A stretch of DNA of 64,000 nt from Paraburkholderia hiiakae (GTDB lineage Bacteria; Pseudomonadota; Gammaproteobacteria; Burkholderiales; Burkholderiaceae). Position 1 is the first letter of the stretch. Each line of letters opens with the position of its first letter. The stretch covers positions 186,001 to 250,000 of the forward strand of contig NZ_CAJHCQ010000003.1 in the NCBI RefSeq assembly GCF_904848665.1. Reading direction: 5' to 3'. Positions 55,019-64,000 of this stretch are shown piece by piece. The notes under the pieces are model-generated. The model was given only the letters and a program-made list of their open reading frames with translations. It was not told the origin of the DNA and did no database searches. Made by a program: the position numbers and the translations under genes.

Positions 55019-56434
55019 GTGGTACCACGTAAATCGGGCGCGTTCGACGCCATCGTCGAGCGCGAACAAGGGCTGCGCCAAGGCTTGTCCGCCGGGCAGA
55101 TGACGATGATCGCCATCGGCGGCGCAGTCGGCACCGGGCTCTTTCTCGGCAGCGGCTTCGCGATCTCTTTCGCGGGGCCGGGCGTGCTCATCTCCTACGC
55201 GATCGGCGCGCTGATCGCCTTGCTGTTGATGGGCGCACTGGCCGAAATGACCGTCGCGCATCCTGTGCCGGGCTCGTTCGGCGCGTATGCCGAGCACTAC
55301 ATCGGGCCGCTCGCGGGCTTCGTCGTGCGCTATGCGTACTGGTCGGCGTATGTGCTGGCGGTCGGCACCGAGGTCGCGGCGATCGCCGTCTACATGAAGT
55401 TCTGGTTTCCCCACGCGCCGGGGCTCTACTGGATCATCGGATTCTCAGCAGCACTGATCGTTGTGAACGCAATGAGTGTGCGCGCTTACGGCACCATCGA
55501 ATATCTGTTTTCGAGCCTCAAGATCGCGGCCATCGTCGCGTTCATCGTGCTGGGCGCATGGTTCGTCTGGCGCTCGCCAGCCGGCTCGGGCGTGGGCTTC
55601 GCGAACTACACGTCGCACGGCGGGTTGCTGCCGCGAGGATGGTGGGGCGTGTGGGTGGGGACGATCGTCTCGCTCTTCAGCTACCTCGGCGTGGAGACGA
55701 TCGCCGTGGCCGCCGCCGAGGCGCAAGACCCGCAGCGCGCCGTCACGCGTGCGTTTCGCGCGACCGTGCTGCGGCTCGTGCTGTTCTACCTGCTCACGCT
55801 CGCGCTCATGCTTGCCATCGTGCCCTGGACCCAGGCGGGCGGGAACGAGAGCCCGTTCGTGAAGGTGATGGCCGCGACCGGCGTGCCTTATGCGGCGGGC
55901 GCGATCAACTTCATCGTGCTCGTGGCGGCGCTTTCGGCCATGAACAGCCAGCTCTACATCACCACGCGCATGATGTTCAGCCTCTCGCGCGCGGGCTATG
56001 CGCCCGCGGCGTTCGGGCGCCTCACGCGCCACGGCGTGCCGACCGCTGCGCTCTCGCTGTCCACCATCGGCATTGCGGTGGCGGCCGTGCTCAACGCGCT
56101 CTGGCCGCAAGCGGCGTTCACGCTGATGATGTCGATCGCCATGTTCGGCGCGATGTTCACGTGGTTCATGATCTTCGTCACGCAGATCTTTTTCCGCGCG
56201 CGACAGGCGCGTGAAGGCGGCGCGCCGCTCGCGTTCCGTATGTGGGGTTTTCCGTTCACGAGCGTGCTGGGCGCGCTGTTGATGCTCGGCATTCTGGCTG
56301 GCACGGCCTTTACGCGCGAATTCCGCATGACGCTGGTCTACGGCCTCGCGTTTCTTGCGGTGCTCGTGGTGGTCTATGCGCTCTGGTATCGCCGGCGTCC
56401 GGGCGCGGCGCAGCGAACCGAAGCCTCCGTCTAA
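55019..56434 (+). CDS. APC-family amino acid permease
   Basis: A 471-residue inner-membrane protein with about 12 helices. The first helix has MTMIAIGGAVGTGLFLGSG, the AAT-family substrate-binding glycine motif; EYLFSSLKIAAIVAFIVLG and GVETIAVAAAEAQDPQRAVTRAF follow. It starts with GTG preceded by AGGGGTG. Similar to GabP/AroP/proline-specific permeases; the substrate is not certain. It lies alone between two terminators, so nothing in the surroundings tells the amino acid. Confidence 0.9.
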   Translation: MVPRKSGAFDAIVEREQGLRQGLSAGQMTMIAIGGAVGTGLFLGSGFAISFAGPGVLISYAIGALIALLLMGALAEMTVAHPVPGSFGAYAEHYIGPLAGFVVRYAYWSAYVLAVGTEVAAIAVYMKFWFPHAPGLYWIIGFSAALIVVNAMSVRAYGTIEYLFSSLKIAAIVAFIVLGAWFVWRSPAGSGVGFANYTSHGGLLPRGWWGVWVGTIVSLFSYLGVETIAVAAAEAQDPQRAVTRAFRATVLRLVLFYLLTLALMLAIVPWTQAGGNESPFVKVMAATGVPYAAGAINFIVLVAALSAMNSQLYITTRMMFSLSRAGYAPAAFGRLTRHGVPTAALSLSTIGIAVAAVLNALWPQAAFTLMMSIAMFGAMFTWFMIFVTQIFFRARQAREGGAPLAFRMWGFPFTSVLGALLMLGILAGTAFTREFRMTLVYGLAFLAVLVVVYALWYRRRPGAAQRTEASV

Positions 56435-56438
56435 ACGC

Positions 56439-56466
56439 AAAAAAGCACGCCAAGGCGTGCTTTTTT
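56439..56466. terminator. Bidirectional terminator between permease and dut
   Basis: Six A, GCACGCC, AA, GGCGTGC and six T. Serves both convergent genes. Confidence 0.93.
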
Positions 56467-56488
56467 GTTGCCAGCGCAACTGCTCGGA

Positions 56489-56935
56489 TTAGTGCTTGCC
56501 CGTGCTGCCGAAACCGCCCGCGCCTCGTTCGCTCGCCTCGAAGTCGTCGACGATGTTGAACTGCGCCTGCACGACCGGCACGATCACGAGCTGCGCGAGG
56601 CGCTCCAGCGGGTTGAGCGTGAAGGTGGTGTGACCACGGTTCCAGGTCGAAATCATCAGCTCCCCTTGGTAGTCCGAATCGATCAGGCCAACCAGGTTGC
56701 CGAGCACGACGCCGTGCTTGTGGCCGAGGCCGGAGCGCGGCAGGATCAGCGCCGCGTAGCCGGGGTCGGCTACATGGATGGCGAGACCCGTCGGCACGAG
56801 CTTCGTTTCGCCCGGTTCGAGCGTGATCGGCGCGTCGAGGCACGCGCGCAGGTCGAGGCCGGCGCTGCCCTGGGTGGCGTACTGGGGCAGTTGGTCGCGC
56901 ATGCGCTCGTTCAGGATCTTGATGTCGATTTTCAT
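56489..56935 (-). CDS. dut: dUTP diphosphatase
   Basis: A 148-residue trimeric dUTPase that keeps uracil out of DNA and provides dUMP for thymidylate synthesis. Motifs 1 to 5 are visible: [30 protein letters not shown] (with catalytic Asp), RLAQLVIVP and the C-terminal [10 protein letters not shown]. It lies downstream of coaBC on the same strand with a luciferase-like gene between; dut usually follows coaBC directly in related bacteria. Confidence 0.97.
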   Translation of the reverse strand: MKIDIKILNERMRDQLPQYATQGSAGLDLRACLDAPITLEPGETKLVPTGLAIHVADPGYAALILPRSGLGHKHGVVLGNLVGLIDSDYQGELMISTWNRGHTTFTLNPLERLAQLVIVPVVQAQFNIVDDFEASERGAGGFGSTGKH

Positions 56936-56967
56936 GAAGTCAGGGTGATGGGGCGGTGGTGGATCGC

Positions 56968-57972
56968 TCAGGCGCGAGGCAGCTGGAACGCCTCGGCGAG
57001 AAGTTCGTAAGAGCGCAGACGAGCCTTGTAGCTGCCCGCAACGGTCAGCACGATCAGTTCGTCGGCGCGAAAGTTGTCCTTGATCGCAAGTAGGCGCTCC
57101 GTGACGCTCTCCGGCGTGCCGATTACGCTGCGCGGCTTCTCACGGTCGATCACGATCTGCTCGCGCTCGCCGTACTCCTGTGCGCGCCCTTGCTCGAGGC
57201 TCGGAATCGGCGCGTTCAGGCCGTAGGCCATCTGTACGCGGCGCAGGTCGACGGCCTTTTCCAGGTCGGCGGCTTCGGCTTCGGTGTCGGCGCAGATCGC
57301 GAACACGGCGCACGCGAGATACGGCTTGGCCTCGTGGCCCGGCTTGAAGCGGTCGAGATACGCCTGCGCCACGAGATGTCCGAAGTGCGCGTTGATGAAG
57401 TGGGCGAACGAGAAGCGCAGCCCGAGCTGCGCGGCGAGGATGCCGCCGAAGTCGCTCGAGCCGAGCACCCAGAGCTCCGGGCGCGTGTCGATCTGCGGCT
57501 GCAGCACCACGCCGTGCGCGAGGTGGTCGGCGGGGAGCTTGCCGTCCATCAGGCCGACGAGATCCTGCACTTGCTGCGCGAACTGGTCACCGCGGTTATA
57601 CGCGCCCGCGGCCACGGCCTGCGCCGTACGCATGTCGCCGCCCGGCGCGCGCCCGACACCGAGATCGACGCGCCCCGGAAAGAGCGCCTCGAGCATCATG
57701 AACTGCTCGGCGACCTTGAACGGGCTGTAATAGGGCAGCATGATGCCACCCGAGCCGATGCGGATGCGCTTCGTCACGCTGCCAAGGCGCGCGAGCATGA
57801 CTTCGGGGCACGGGTTGCACACGCCCAGCAGGCCGTGGTGTTCGGCGCACCAGTAGCGCGTGTAGCCGAGGTCGTCGGCAAGCTGTGCGAGTTCGATGGT
57901 GGCGGCGATGGCGTCCGCCGCGCTGTGCCCGGCGATGACGGGCGACTGGTCCAGTACGGAAAGCCGTGTCAT
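56968..57972 (-). CDS. LLM-class flavin-dependent oxidoreductase
   Basis: A 334-residue luciferase-like monooxygenase of the type-1 YhbW group: L-S-V-L-D-Q-S-P-V at the N-terminus, [46 protein letters not shown] and VLGSSDFGG. It would use FMNH2 or F420-type cofactors; substrate unknown. The frame is open to 58164 but translation from the ATG at 57972 gives the standard start [12 protein letters not shown]. It is inserted between coaBC and dut and shares their strand, so may be in one transcript. Confidence 0.9.
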   Translation of the reverse strand: MTRLSVLDQSPVIAGHSAADAIAATIELAQLADDLGYTRYWCAEHHGLLGVCNPCPEVMLARLGSVTKRIRIGSGGIMLPYYSPFKVAEQFMMLEALFPGRVDLGVGRAPGGDMRTAQAVAAGAYNRGDQFAQQVQDLVGLMDGKLPADHLAHGVVLQPQIDTRPELWVLGSSDFGGILAAQLGLRFSFAHFINAHFGHLVAQAYLDRFKPGHEAKPYLACAVFAICADTEAEAADLEKAVDLRRVQMAYGLNAPIPSLEQGRAQEYGEREQIVIDREKPRSVIGTPESVTERLLAIKDNFRADELIVLTVAGSYKARLRSYELLAEAFQLPRA

Positions 57973-58039
57973 GGCAGTGCTGCTCCTTGCCTGTGTTCGC
58001 GGCGCCGCGCGCCGGCACACGGGTGCGCCGGCGCGTGCG

Positions 58040-59269
58040 TCACGAGATGATGCTCCGGTCGGGCAGACGCCGCGCGATTTCGGCGACGAGCGTCTGCGCG
58101 AGCGCCTGCTTGGCCGCGCGCGGCAGCGGCTTGCGGCCTGCCGCCTCGAACAGCACGACTTCATTGTCGTCCTGGCCGAAGGTGAGCGGCCCGAGATTGC
58201 CGATCAGGAGCGGCACCTTCTTGCGTGCGCGCTTTTCTTCGCCGTGCACGTCGAGGTCGCCGCTTTCGGCGGCGAAACCCACGCAGTACGGAGGATTCGG
58301 CAGGGCCGCGACCGAGGCGAGGATGTCCGGGTTCTCGACGAACGTGAACGTCGGCATGCGGTGCTCGGCCGTTTTCTTGATCTTGTGCTCGGCGACGTGA
58401 TCGACGCGCCAGTCGGCCACGGCCGCCACGCCGATGAAGACATCGGAGTTGGTTGCGGCGCGCATGACCGCGTCGTACATCTGCTGGGCGGTTTGAACGT
58501 CTTCGCGATACACGCCCCACGGCGTTTCCAGCCCGACCGGGCCCGCGACCAGATGCACCTCGGCGCCCGCCTGCTGCGCAGCGCGCGCGAGCGCGAAGCC
58601 CATCTTGCCGCTCGAACGGTTGGTGATGCCGCGCACGGGATCGAGCGGCTCGAAGGTCGGGCCGGCGGTGATCAGGAGCTTGCGGCCCGCGAGCACTTTC
58701 GGCGCGAAGAACGAGACGATCGCCTCGTACACGGCTTCGGGCTCGAGCATGCGCCCGTCGCCGATCTCGCCGCACGCCTGCGGGCCGGAATCGGGGCCGA
58801 GCGTTTCGATGCCGTCCGCGCGCAGCTGCGCGACGTTGCGCTGCGTGGCCGGGTTTTGCCACATCTGCCGGTTCATCGCGGGCACGACCAGCAGCGGACA
58901 GTCGCGCGCCACGCACAGCGTGGAGAGCAGGTCGTCGGCGAAACCGTGGGCGAGCTTGGCGAGGAAGTCGGTCGAGGCGGGTGCGATCACGATGGCGTCG
59001 GCCTCGCGCGAGAGGTCGATGTGCGCCATGTTATTGGGCACGCGGCCGTCCCACTGGCTCGTGTAGACGGGGCGGCCCGAGAGCGCCTGCATCGTGACCG
59101 GCGTGATGAACTGCGTGGCCGCCTCGGTCATCACGACTTGCACGGTCGCGCCTGCCTTGGTCAAGAGGCGCGTGAGCTCAGCGATCTTGTAGCAGGCAAT
59201 GCCGCCGGTCATGCCGAGCACGAGGTGGCGGCCAGCAAGCTCGCCTGGGTTTGCAGCGGACGTGTTCAA
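58040..59269 (-). CDS. coaBC: Bifunctional phosphopantothenoylcysteine decarboxylase/synthase
   Basis: A 409-residue two-domain enzyme of coenzyme A synthesis. CoaC domain (about 15-190): GMTGGIACYKIAEL, the active-site His in N-N-M-A-H-I-D-L, and PAMNRQMWQNP; CoaB domain (about 195-405): LLITAGPTFEPLDPVRGITNRSSGKMG, VAAVADWR. The start is a TTG, decided by AAAGGAG seven bases upstream. Lies 33 bases downstream of lspA on the same strand. Confidence 0.95.
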   Translation of the reverse strand: MNTSAANPGELAGRHLVLGMTGGIACYKIAELTRLLTKAGATVQVVMTEAATQFITPVTMQALSGRPVYTSQWDGRVPNNMAHIDLSREADAIVIAPASTDFLAKLAHGFADDLLSTLCVARDCPLLVVPAMNRQMWQNPATQRNVAQLRADGIETLGPDSGPQACGEIGDGRMLEPEAVYEAIVSFFAPKVLAGRKLLITAGPTFEPLDPVRGITNRSSGKMGFALARAAQQAGAEVHLVAGPVGLETPWGVYREDVQTAQQMYDAVMRAATNSDVFIGVAAVADWRVDHVAEHKIKKTAEHRMPTFTFVENPDILASVAALPNPPYCVGFAAESGDLDVHGEEKRARKKVPLLIGNLGPLTFGQDDNEVVLFEAAGRKPLPRAAKQALAQTLVAEIARRLPDRSIIS

Positions 59270-59302
59270 GTCACAGCTCCTTTAACCGTGCAGCCCGCAC
59301 AC

Positions 59303-59818
59303 TCAGCGCGCGCCGCGCACGCGCCGCAATTCGTCGAACACCAGCAGCGCCGCGCCGATGCAGATCGCGCTGTCGGCAAGGTTGAACGCCGGCCAGTGCC
59401 AGCCGCCCACGTGGAAGTCGAGAAAGTCGATCACGTGGCCGTACAGCAGGCGGTCGATCACGTTGCCGAGCGCACCGCCCATGATGAGCGCGAGCGCCGT
59501 GCAGAAGAGCTTCTGCGTGGCGTGGCGCTTGAGCAGATAGCAGATCACGAGCGCCGCCACCACGCCGAGCGCGGTGAACGCCCAGCGCTGCCAGCCGCCC
59601 GCCGAGGACAGGAAGCTGAATGCCGCCCCCTTGTTGTAGACCAGCACGAGGTTGAAGAACGGCGTGATCACACGGCCTTCGCCGTAGCTGAACACCTTGT
59701 TGATGGCGATTTTCGTGAGCTGATCAGCGAGGATCACGATGACCGCGACCCCCAGCCACGGTGCGAGCGTGCCGCTTGCGCCGTTCGACCTGGTTTGCTT
59801 GGGCAGCGTTTTCGCCAT
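59303..59818 (-). CDS. lspA: Lipoprotein signal peptidase
   Basis: A 171-residue inner-membrane aspartic protease with four helices, which cleaves prolipoproteins before the lipid-modified Cys. Both catalytic Asp are visible, in G-N-V-I-D-R-L and F-N-L-A-D-S, and [21 protein letters not shown] are present. Its ATG shares a base with the ileS stop (TAATG), so the two are coupled, as in many bacteria. Confidence 0.96.
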   Translation of the reverse strand: MAKTLPKQTRSNGASGTLAPWLGVAVIVILADQLTKIAINKVFSYGEGRVITPFFNLVLVYNKGAAFSFLSSAGGWQRWAFTALGVVAALVICYLLKRHATQKLFCTALALIMGGALGNVIDRLLYGHVIDFLDFHVGGWHWPAFNLADSAICIGAALLVFDELRRVRGAR

Positions 59819-62667
59819 TATGCCGCGCTCCGTTTTTCACCGTCGCCGAACAGATTCACGACGCAGCGGCCGCACAGGCCCGGATGCTCCGCGTTCGCGC
59901 CCACGTCCTCGCGGTAGTGCCAGCAGCGCTCGCACTTGAGGTACTTCGAGGTGACCACTTCGACGCCTTCCTCCGCTTCGCTTTCCACCTTCACGACTTC
60001 CGCCGCCGAGGTGATGAGCACAAACTTGAGGTCGTCGCCGAGCGACGTGAGGGCGTCGTAGCGCGCGCCGCTCGCGAGGATGCGCACTTCGGCCTGCAGC
60101 GACGAGCCGATCTGGTTCGCCACACGCGCCCCCTCGAGCGCCTTCGTCACGTTGCCGCGCACTTCGCGCAGCAACGTCCACTTGGCGATCAGCTCCGGCG
60201 CGCCTTCGACGTCCGGGAAGGCGTGGAAGGTTTCGGTGAAGATGGTTTCGCTTTGCGGCTGGAACACCTTCCACGCTTCTTCGGCCGTGAACGAAAGGAA
60301 TGGCGCGAGGATGCGCAGGAGGCTATGCGTGATGTGGTGCAGCGCCGTTTGCGCGCCGCGGCGGGCCTTCGAGTCCGCTGCGCTCGTGTAGAGGCGGTCC
60401 TTCAGCACGTCGAGATAGAAGCCGCCCAGGTCTTCCGAGCAGAACGTCTGCAGCTTGGCCACCACCGGGTGGAATTCGTAGCGGTCGTAGTTCGCGAGCA
60501 CATCGTTTTGCAGCGTATGTGTGAGCGCGACGGCGTAACGGTCGATTTCGAGCCATTCGCTTGCGGGCAGCGCATGCTTCTCGAAGTCGAAGTCCGACAG
60601 GTTCGAGAGCAGGAAGCGCAGCGTGTTGCGGATGCGGCGATAGCCTTCCGTCACGCGCTTGAGGATCTCTTCCGAGATGGCCAGCTCGCCCGAGTAGTCG
60701 GTCGAGGCGATCCACAGACGGATGATTTCCGCGCCCAGGCGATTCGCCACTTCATGCGGATCGACGCCGTTGCCGAGCGACTTCGACATCTTGCGGCCCT
60801 CGCCGTCCACGGTGAAGCCGTGCGTGAGCAGCGCGTTGTAGGGCGGGCGGCCGTCGAGCATGGAGGCCGTGAGCAGCGACGAGTGGAACCAGCCGCGGTG
60901 CTGGTCCGAGCCTTCCAGGTAGAGGTCGGCCGGGAACTGCAGCTCGTCCTTGTGCGAGCCGCGCAGCACGTGCCAGTGCGTCGTGCCCGAGTCGAACCAC
61001 ACGTCGAGCGTGTCGCGGTTCTTCTCGTACATGTTGGCGTCGTCGCCGAGCAATTCGCGCGGGTCGAGCGTTTGCCAGGCTTCGATGCCTGCCTTTTCCA
61101 CACGCTTCGCGACTTCTTCGAGCAGCTCCAGCGTGCGCGGATGCAGCTCGCCGGTTTCCTTGTGCACGAAGAACGCCATCGGCACGCCCCATTGGCGCTG
61201 GCGCGAGAGCGTCCAGTCCGGGCGGTTGGCGATCATCGAATACAGGCGCTGCTTGCCCCACGAGGGGTAGAACGCCGTTGCCTCGATGCCTTCGAGCGCG
61301 GTTTCGCGCAGCGTCTTGCCGCCGTCCGAGGGCTGAACGTCCATGCCCGCGAACCACTGCGACGTGGCGCGGTAGATGATGGGCGTCTTGTGGCGCCAGC
61401 AGTGCATGTAGCTGTGGAGGTACTTCTCGCTGCGCAAGAGCGTGCCGGCGGCGTCGAGCGCGTCGACGATCTTCGGGTTCGCCGCCCAGATCGAGAGGCC
61501 GCCGAAGAGCGGTAGCGATTCGATATAGCGGCCATCGCCCATCACCGGGCTGATGATGTCCGAGTCGGCCATGCCGTGCGCCTTGCACGACACGAAGTCT
61601 TCCACGCCGTAGGCGGGCGCCGAGTGGACGATGCCCGTGCCGGTGTCGGTCGTGACGTAGTCGCCGAGATAGATCGGCGAGGTGCGCTTGTAGCCGGGGT
61701 GCGCGGAGGCCAGCGGGTGATGGAAGCGCAGGTTCGCCAGCTTCTCGCCCTTCGTCGTGGCGACGATCTTGCCGTCGAGGTCGAAATCCTTCATGCACGC
61801 TTCCACGCGCTCGACGGCGAGGATCAGCAGGCCGCGTTGCGTGTCGACGAGCGCGTAGTCGATTTCCGGGTGCACGTTCAGCGCCTGGTTCGACGGGATC
61901 GTCCAGGGCGTGGTGGTCCAGATCACGATGCCGCCTTCCTCGCGCGGCAGGGCGCTCAGGCCGAACGCCGCCGCCGTTTCAGCCGGCTGCGCAAACGGGA
62001 ACAGCACGTCGATGGTCGGATCGGTCTTGTCCTTGTACTCGACTTCGGCTTCAGCGAGCGCCGAGCCGCAGTCGAAGCACCAGTTCACGGGCTTGAGGCC
62101 CCGGAACACATAGCCCTTCTCGATGATCTTCGCGAGTGCGCGGATCTCGCCGGCCTCGTTCACGAAGTTCATCGTCTTGTACGGGTTGTTCCAGTCGCCG
62201 AGCACGCCCAGGCGCTTGAAGCCCTTCTTCTGCGTCTCGATCTGGCCGGCCGCGTACTCGCGCGCCTTCTGCATCACTTCCTGGGCGGGCAGCGACTTGC
62301 CGAACTGCTTTTCGATCTGGATTTCGATCGGCATGCCGTGGCAGTCCCAGCCCGGCACGTAGACCGCGTCGAAGCCCGCAAGGTTGCGCGCCTTGACGAT
62401 CATGTCCTTGAGGATCTTGTTCACCGCGTGGCCGAGGTGGATGTCGCCGTTCGCATACGGCGGCCCGTCGTGCAGGATGAACTTCTTGCGGCCCTTCGAG
62501 GCCGCGCGGATCTTCTCGTAAACCTGGTTCTCTTCCCATTCCTTGACCCATTGCGGCTCGCGCTTGGGCAGGTCGCCGCGCATCGGGAACGGAGTGTCGA
62601 GCAGGTTGACGGGGTACTTCGATTCGGACTTCTGCGGCTTGCCGGAGGATGCTTTTTTATCGCTCAT
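59818..62667 (-). CDS. ileS: Isoleucyl-tRNA synthetase
   Basis: A 949-residue class I synthetase. HIGH motif G-D-I-H-L-G-H (about 73-79), W-D-C-H-G-M-P-I-E, the editing domain around residues 200-390, and the K-M-S-K-S-L-G-N motif near residue 620 are present. The C-terminus has a zinc site C-E-R-C-W-H-Y and C-G-R-C. The start at 62667 gives [21 protein letters not shown]. Lies between ribF and lspA, the standard order. Confidence 0.97.
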   Translation of the reverse strand: MSDKKASSGKPQKSESKYPVNLLDTPFPMRGDLPKREPQWVKEWEENQVYEKIRAASKGRKKFILHDGPPYANGDIHLGHAVNKILKDMIVKARNLAGFDAVYVPGWDCHGMPIEIQIEKQFGKSLPAQEVMQKAREYAAGQIETQKKGFKRLGVLGDWNNPYKTMNFVNEAGEIRALAKIIEKGYVFRGLKPVNWCFDCGSALAEAEVEYKDKTDPTIDVLFPFAQPAETAAAFGLSALPREEGGIVIWTTTPWTIPSNQALNVHPEIDYALVDTQRGLLILAVERVEACMKDFDLDGKIVATTKGEKLANLRFHHPLASAHPGYKRTSPIYLGDYVTTDTGTGIVHSAPAYGVEDFVSCKAHGMADSDIISPVMGDGRYIESLPLFGGLSIWAANPKIVDALDAAGTLLRSEKYLHSYMHCWRHKTPIIYRATSQWFAGMDVQPSDGGKTLRETALEGIEATAFYPSWGKQRLYSMIANRPDWTLSRQRQWGVPMAFFVHKETGELHPRTLELLEEVAKRVEKAGIEAWQTLDPRELLGDDANMYEKNRDTLDVWFDSGTTHWHVLRGSHKDELQFPADLYLEGSDQHRGWFHSSLLTASMLDGRPPYNALLTHGFTVDGEGRKMSKSLGNGVDPHEVANRLGAEIIRLWIASTDYSGELAISEEILKRVTEGYRRIRNTLRFLLSNLSDFDFEKHALPASEWLEIDRYAVALTHTLQNDVLANYDRYEFHPVVAKLQTFCSEDLGGFYLDVLKDRLYTSAADSKARRGAQTALHHITHSLLRILAPFLSFTAEEAWKVFQPQSETIFTETFHAFPDVEGAPELIAKWTLLREVRGNVTKALEGARVANQIGSSLQAEVRILASGARYDALTSLGDDLKFVLITSAAEVVKVESEAEEGVEVVTSKYLKCERCWHYREDVGANAEHPGLCGRCVVNLFGDGEKRSAA

Positions 62668-62810
62668 GGTGAGATCACGTGGAATTCAGGGGATGCATGG
62701 CGTCAGCGTTGCGGCCGATGCCGCGCAACCGTCGCCTCGGGCGCTGCATGCCGTGCTTTTTCGCACGCGGCGCCTGGGGGGCGGGGCAGCCCGCGCACGC
62801 GGGCCGCAGG

Positions 62811-63806
62811 TCACCTAATTCGGTCAGTGGCCGAGGTGGCGAAGCCGGTGGATGCGCCGCCGGCCACGTCGGCGCCCGCGGCGGCGAACCACGCGCGGGT
62901 GTTCGCCACGTCGCGAGCGATCGCGGCGGTGAGCGTTTCGAGGTCGGGAAACTTCTCCTCGTCGCGCAGCTTCTTGAGGAACTCGACGCGCACGAGCTTG
63001 CCGTAGGCGTCGCCGTGCCAGTCGAGCAGATGCACTTCAAGCAGCACGCGGCCCGAGTCGTCCACGGTCGGGCGCAGGCCGAGGCTCGCGACGCCTGGCA
63101 GCGGGCGGTCGCCCATGCCATGCACCATCACGACGAAAATGCCCTTGAGCGCCGGCCGCTTGTGGCCGATCAGCAGGTTCATCGTGGGGAAGCCGAGGTC
63201 GCGGCCGAGCTTCAGACCATGCGTGACGTGCGCGCTGATGTGATAGCCGCGGCCAAGCGAGGCGCGCGCGGCGTCGAGGTCGCCCGCGTGCAGTTGAGCG
63301 CGCACGGCGGAGCTGGAAATGCGCACGCCCGAGGGGTCGGCCACCGTCGCCATCTGTTCGACTTCGAAGCCGTGCTGCGCGCCCGCGGCCTGCAGCGAGG
63401 CGAAGTCGCCCGCGCGCTTGGCGCCATAGCGGAAGTCGTCGCCGATCATCATCCAGCGCGCGTGCAGGCCGCCCACGATGATGCGTTCGACGAACGCCTC
63501 GGGCGACTGGCTTGCGAACGTGTGGTTGAAATGCTCGACCACGACCCGGTCCACGCCGTTTTCGCGCAGCGCCTCGAGCTTGTCGCGCAGCATGGCGATG
63601 CGCGGCGGGGCGCTGGCCGGGTTGAAGAACTCGCGCGGATGCGGCTCGAAGGTCATCACGCAGACGGGCAGGCCGCGCGCGTCGGCTGCCGCGCGCACGC
63701 GCGCGAGCAATGCCTGATGCCCGCGGTGGACACCGTCGAAATTGCCGATGGTCAGCGCGCAGGGCGCGCGGCTTTCGGCATTGGGAAGACCGCGGAAGAC
63801 TCTCAC
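62811..63806 (-). CDS. ribF: Bifunctional riboflavin kinase / FAD synthetase
   Basis: A 331-residue enzyme producing FMN and FAD. N-terminal adenylyltransferase domain (G-N-F-D-G-V-H-R-G-H, about 21-30; RISSSAVRAQL) and C-terminal riboflavin kinase domain (about 180-305; GRDLGFPTMNL, KGIFVVMV, SLGLRPTV, LEVHLLDWHGDAYGK). It starts with GTG. A TATAAT on the minus strand about 107-112 bases upstream is a good -10 element. First gene of the ribF-ileS-lspA-coaBC-dut cluster. Confidence 0.95.
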   Translation of the reverse strand: MRVFRGLPNAESRAPCALTIGNFDGVHRGHQALLARVRAAADARGLPVCVMTFEPHPREFFNPASAPPRIAMLRDKLEALRENGVDRVVVEHFNHTFASQSPEAFVERIIVGGLHARWMMIGDDFRYGAKRAGDFASLQAAGAQHGFEVEQMATVADPSGVRISSSAVRAQLHAGDLDAARASLGRGYHISAHVTHGLKLGRDLGFPTMNLLIGHKRPALKGIFVVMVHGMGDRPLPGVASLGLRPTVDDSGRVLLEVHLLDWHGDAYGKLVRVEFLKKLRDEEKFPDLETLTAAIARDVANTRAWFAAAGADVAGGASTGFATSATDRIR

Positions 63807-63912
63807 GATAGCGGAACCTGGTGGAACCTCGAAAAGCGCGCTGGCGCAGCACGCGTGCTAAGGACCTTCTGACTTGGCCACTCGCGGCCCAAGGACCGCG
63901 ACGAAACAGAAG

Positions 63913-63918
63913 ATTATA
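63913..63918 (-). promoter_or_regulatory. -10 box of the ribF operon
   Basis: On the minus strand the sequence reads TTTATAATC, with a perfect TATAAT at these bases. A transcript would start near 63906, about 100 bases before the ribF GTG. No clear -35 was seen. Confidence 0.5.
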
Positions 63919-63973
63919 AACGCAGGAGGCGACGATCGCCGCCGCACGAGCGTTGAGCAGGCCCCCCCGATGA

Positions 63974-63979
63974 TAAAAT
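63974..63979 (+). promoter_or_regulatory. -10 box adjacent to the last start codon
   Basis: TAAAAT ends six bases before the ATG at 63986, with TTGAGC 15 bases upstream. Initiation would fall at the ATG; there is no Shine-Dalgarno. Confidence 0.5.
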
Positions 63980-63985
63980 CCGCGG

Positions 63986-64000
63986 ATGAAAAATCTCGTT
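63986..64000 (+). CDS. purN: Start of a gene, probably phosphoribosylglycinamide formyltransferase
   Basis: Only the first five codons (M-K-N-L-V) are in the window. Many Burkholderia PurN proteins start this way, and the promoter box just before the ATG shows that a gene begins here. The name is a guess from the five residues and the position, divergent from ribF; nothing more can be seen. Confidence 0.4.

Overview
The window is a GC-rich (roughly two thirds G+C, estimated by eye) bacterial chromosome segment with short intergenic gaps and conserved housekeeping blocks: argF / DUF3579 / rpsT / murJ, adk / kdsB / Trm112 / lpxK, xseA / sodB, icd / cspD / clpS / clpA and dut / coaBC / lspA / ileS / ribF. 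Protein content and gene order point to a Burkholderiaceae chromosome, most likely Paraburkholderia, Caballeronia or Burkholderia. The genus cannot be fixed from the sequence alone.

Layout. 1-2555: five tightly overlapping type IV minor pilin genes (FimT, PilV, PilW, PilX, PilE types). 2585-3947: a YqjD/YqjE-like envelope operon. 4315-7162: 1-Cys peroxiredoxin, then glutaryl-CoA dehydrogenase divergent from an IclR regulator over a perfect 17-bp palindrome. 7235-15553: argF, DUF3579, rpsT, murJ, SirB1 protein, an SDR dehydrogenase, adk, kdsB and Trm112. 15534-19600: lpxK, xseA and sodB, with an 11-bp phased TTGC array in the xseA-sodB gap. 19715-22962: an isochorismatase-fold hydrolase divergent from a TetR regulator, then a second ClpP divergent from an ECF-type sigma factor.

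22982-34472 is the most accessory-looking part: a degenerate EAL protein, a DHA2 exporter, a MocR regulator divergent from a DUF2917 protein, a DNA-binding-domain/citrate-synthase fusion divergent from a CaiB-type CoA transferase, a GntR/UTRA regulator divergent from an aldo/keto reductase, and a secreted glycine-rich protein followed by a non-coding stretch rich in inverted repeats. 34473-42055 carries a complete dipeptide/oligopeptide ABC importer (binding protein, two permeases, one fused double ATPase) and a nickel/cobalt permease with a histidine-rich cupin. 42197-46583 holds a second EF-G, a DUF192 protein, a small Lys/His/Ala-rich exported protein and an RluE-type pseudouridine synthase. 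47105-54802 is icd to clpA, interrupted by a SYLF lipoprotein and a copper pair (Cys-rich exported protein plus CopA multicopper oxidase). 55019 to the end: an amino-acid permease, dut, a luciferase-like oxidoreductase, coaBC, lspA, ileS, ribF and the first codons of a gene that looks like purN.

Transcription signals are clear in many places: hairpin-plus-T terminators between convergent genes, and divergent regulator/target pairs with palindromes between them. At murJ, clpS and purN a -10-like box lies only 6-9 bases before the ATG with no Shine-Dalgarno, which suggests leaderless mRNAs. I saw no tRNA, rRNA, CRISPR array, transposase, integrase or phage structural gene.
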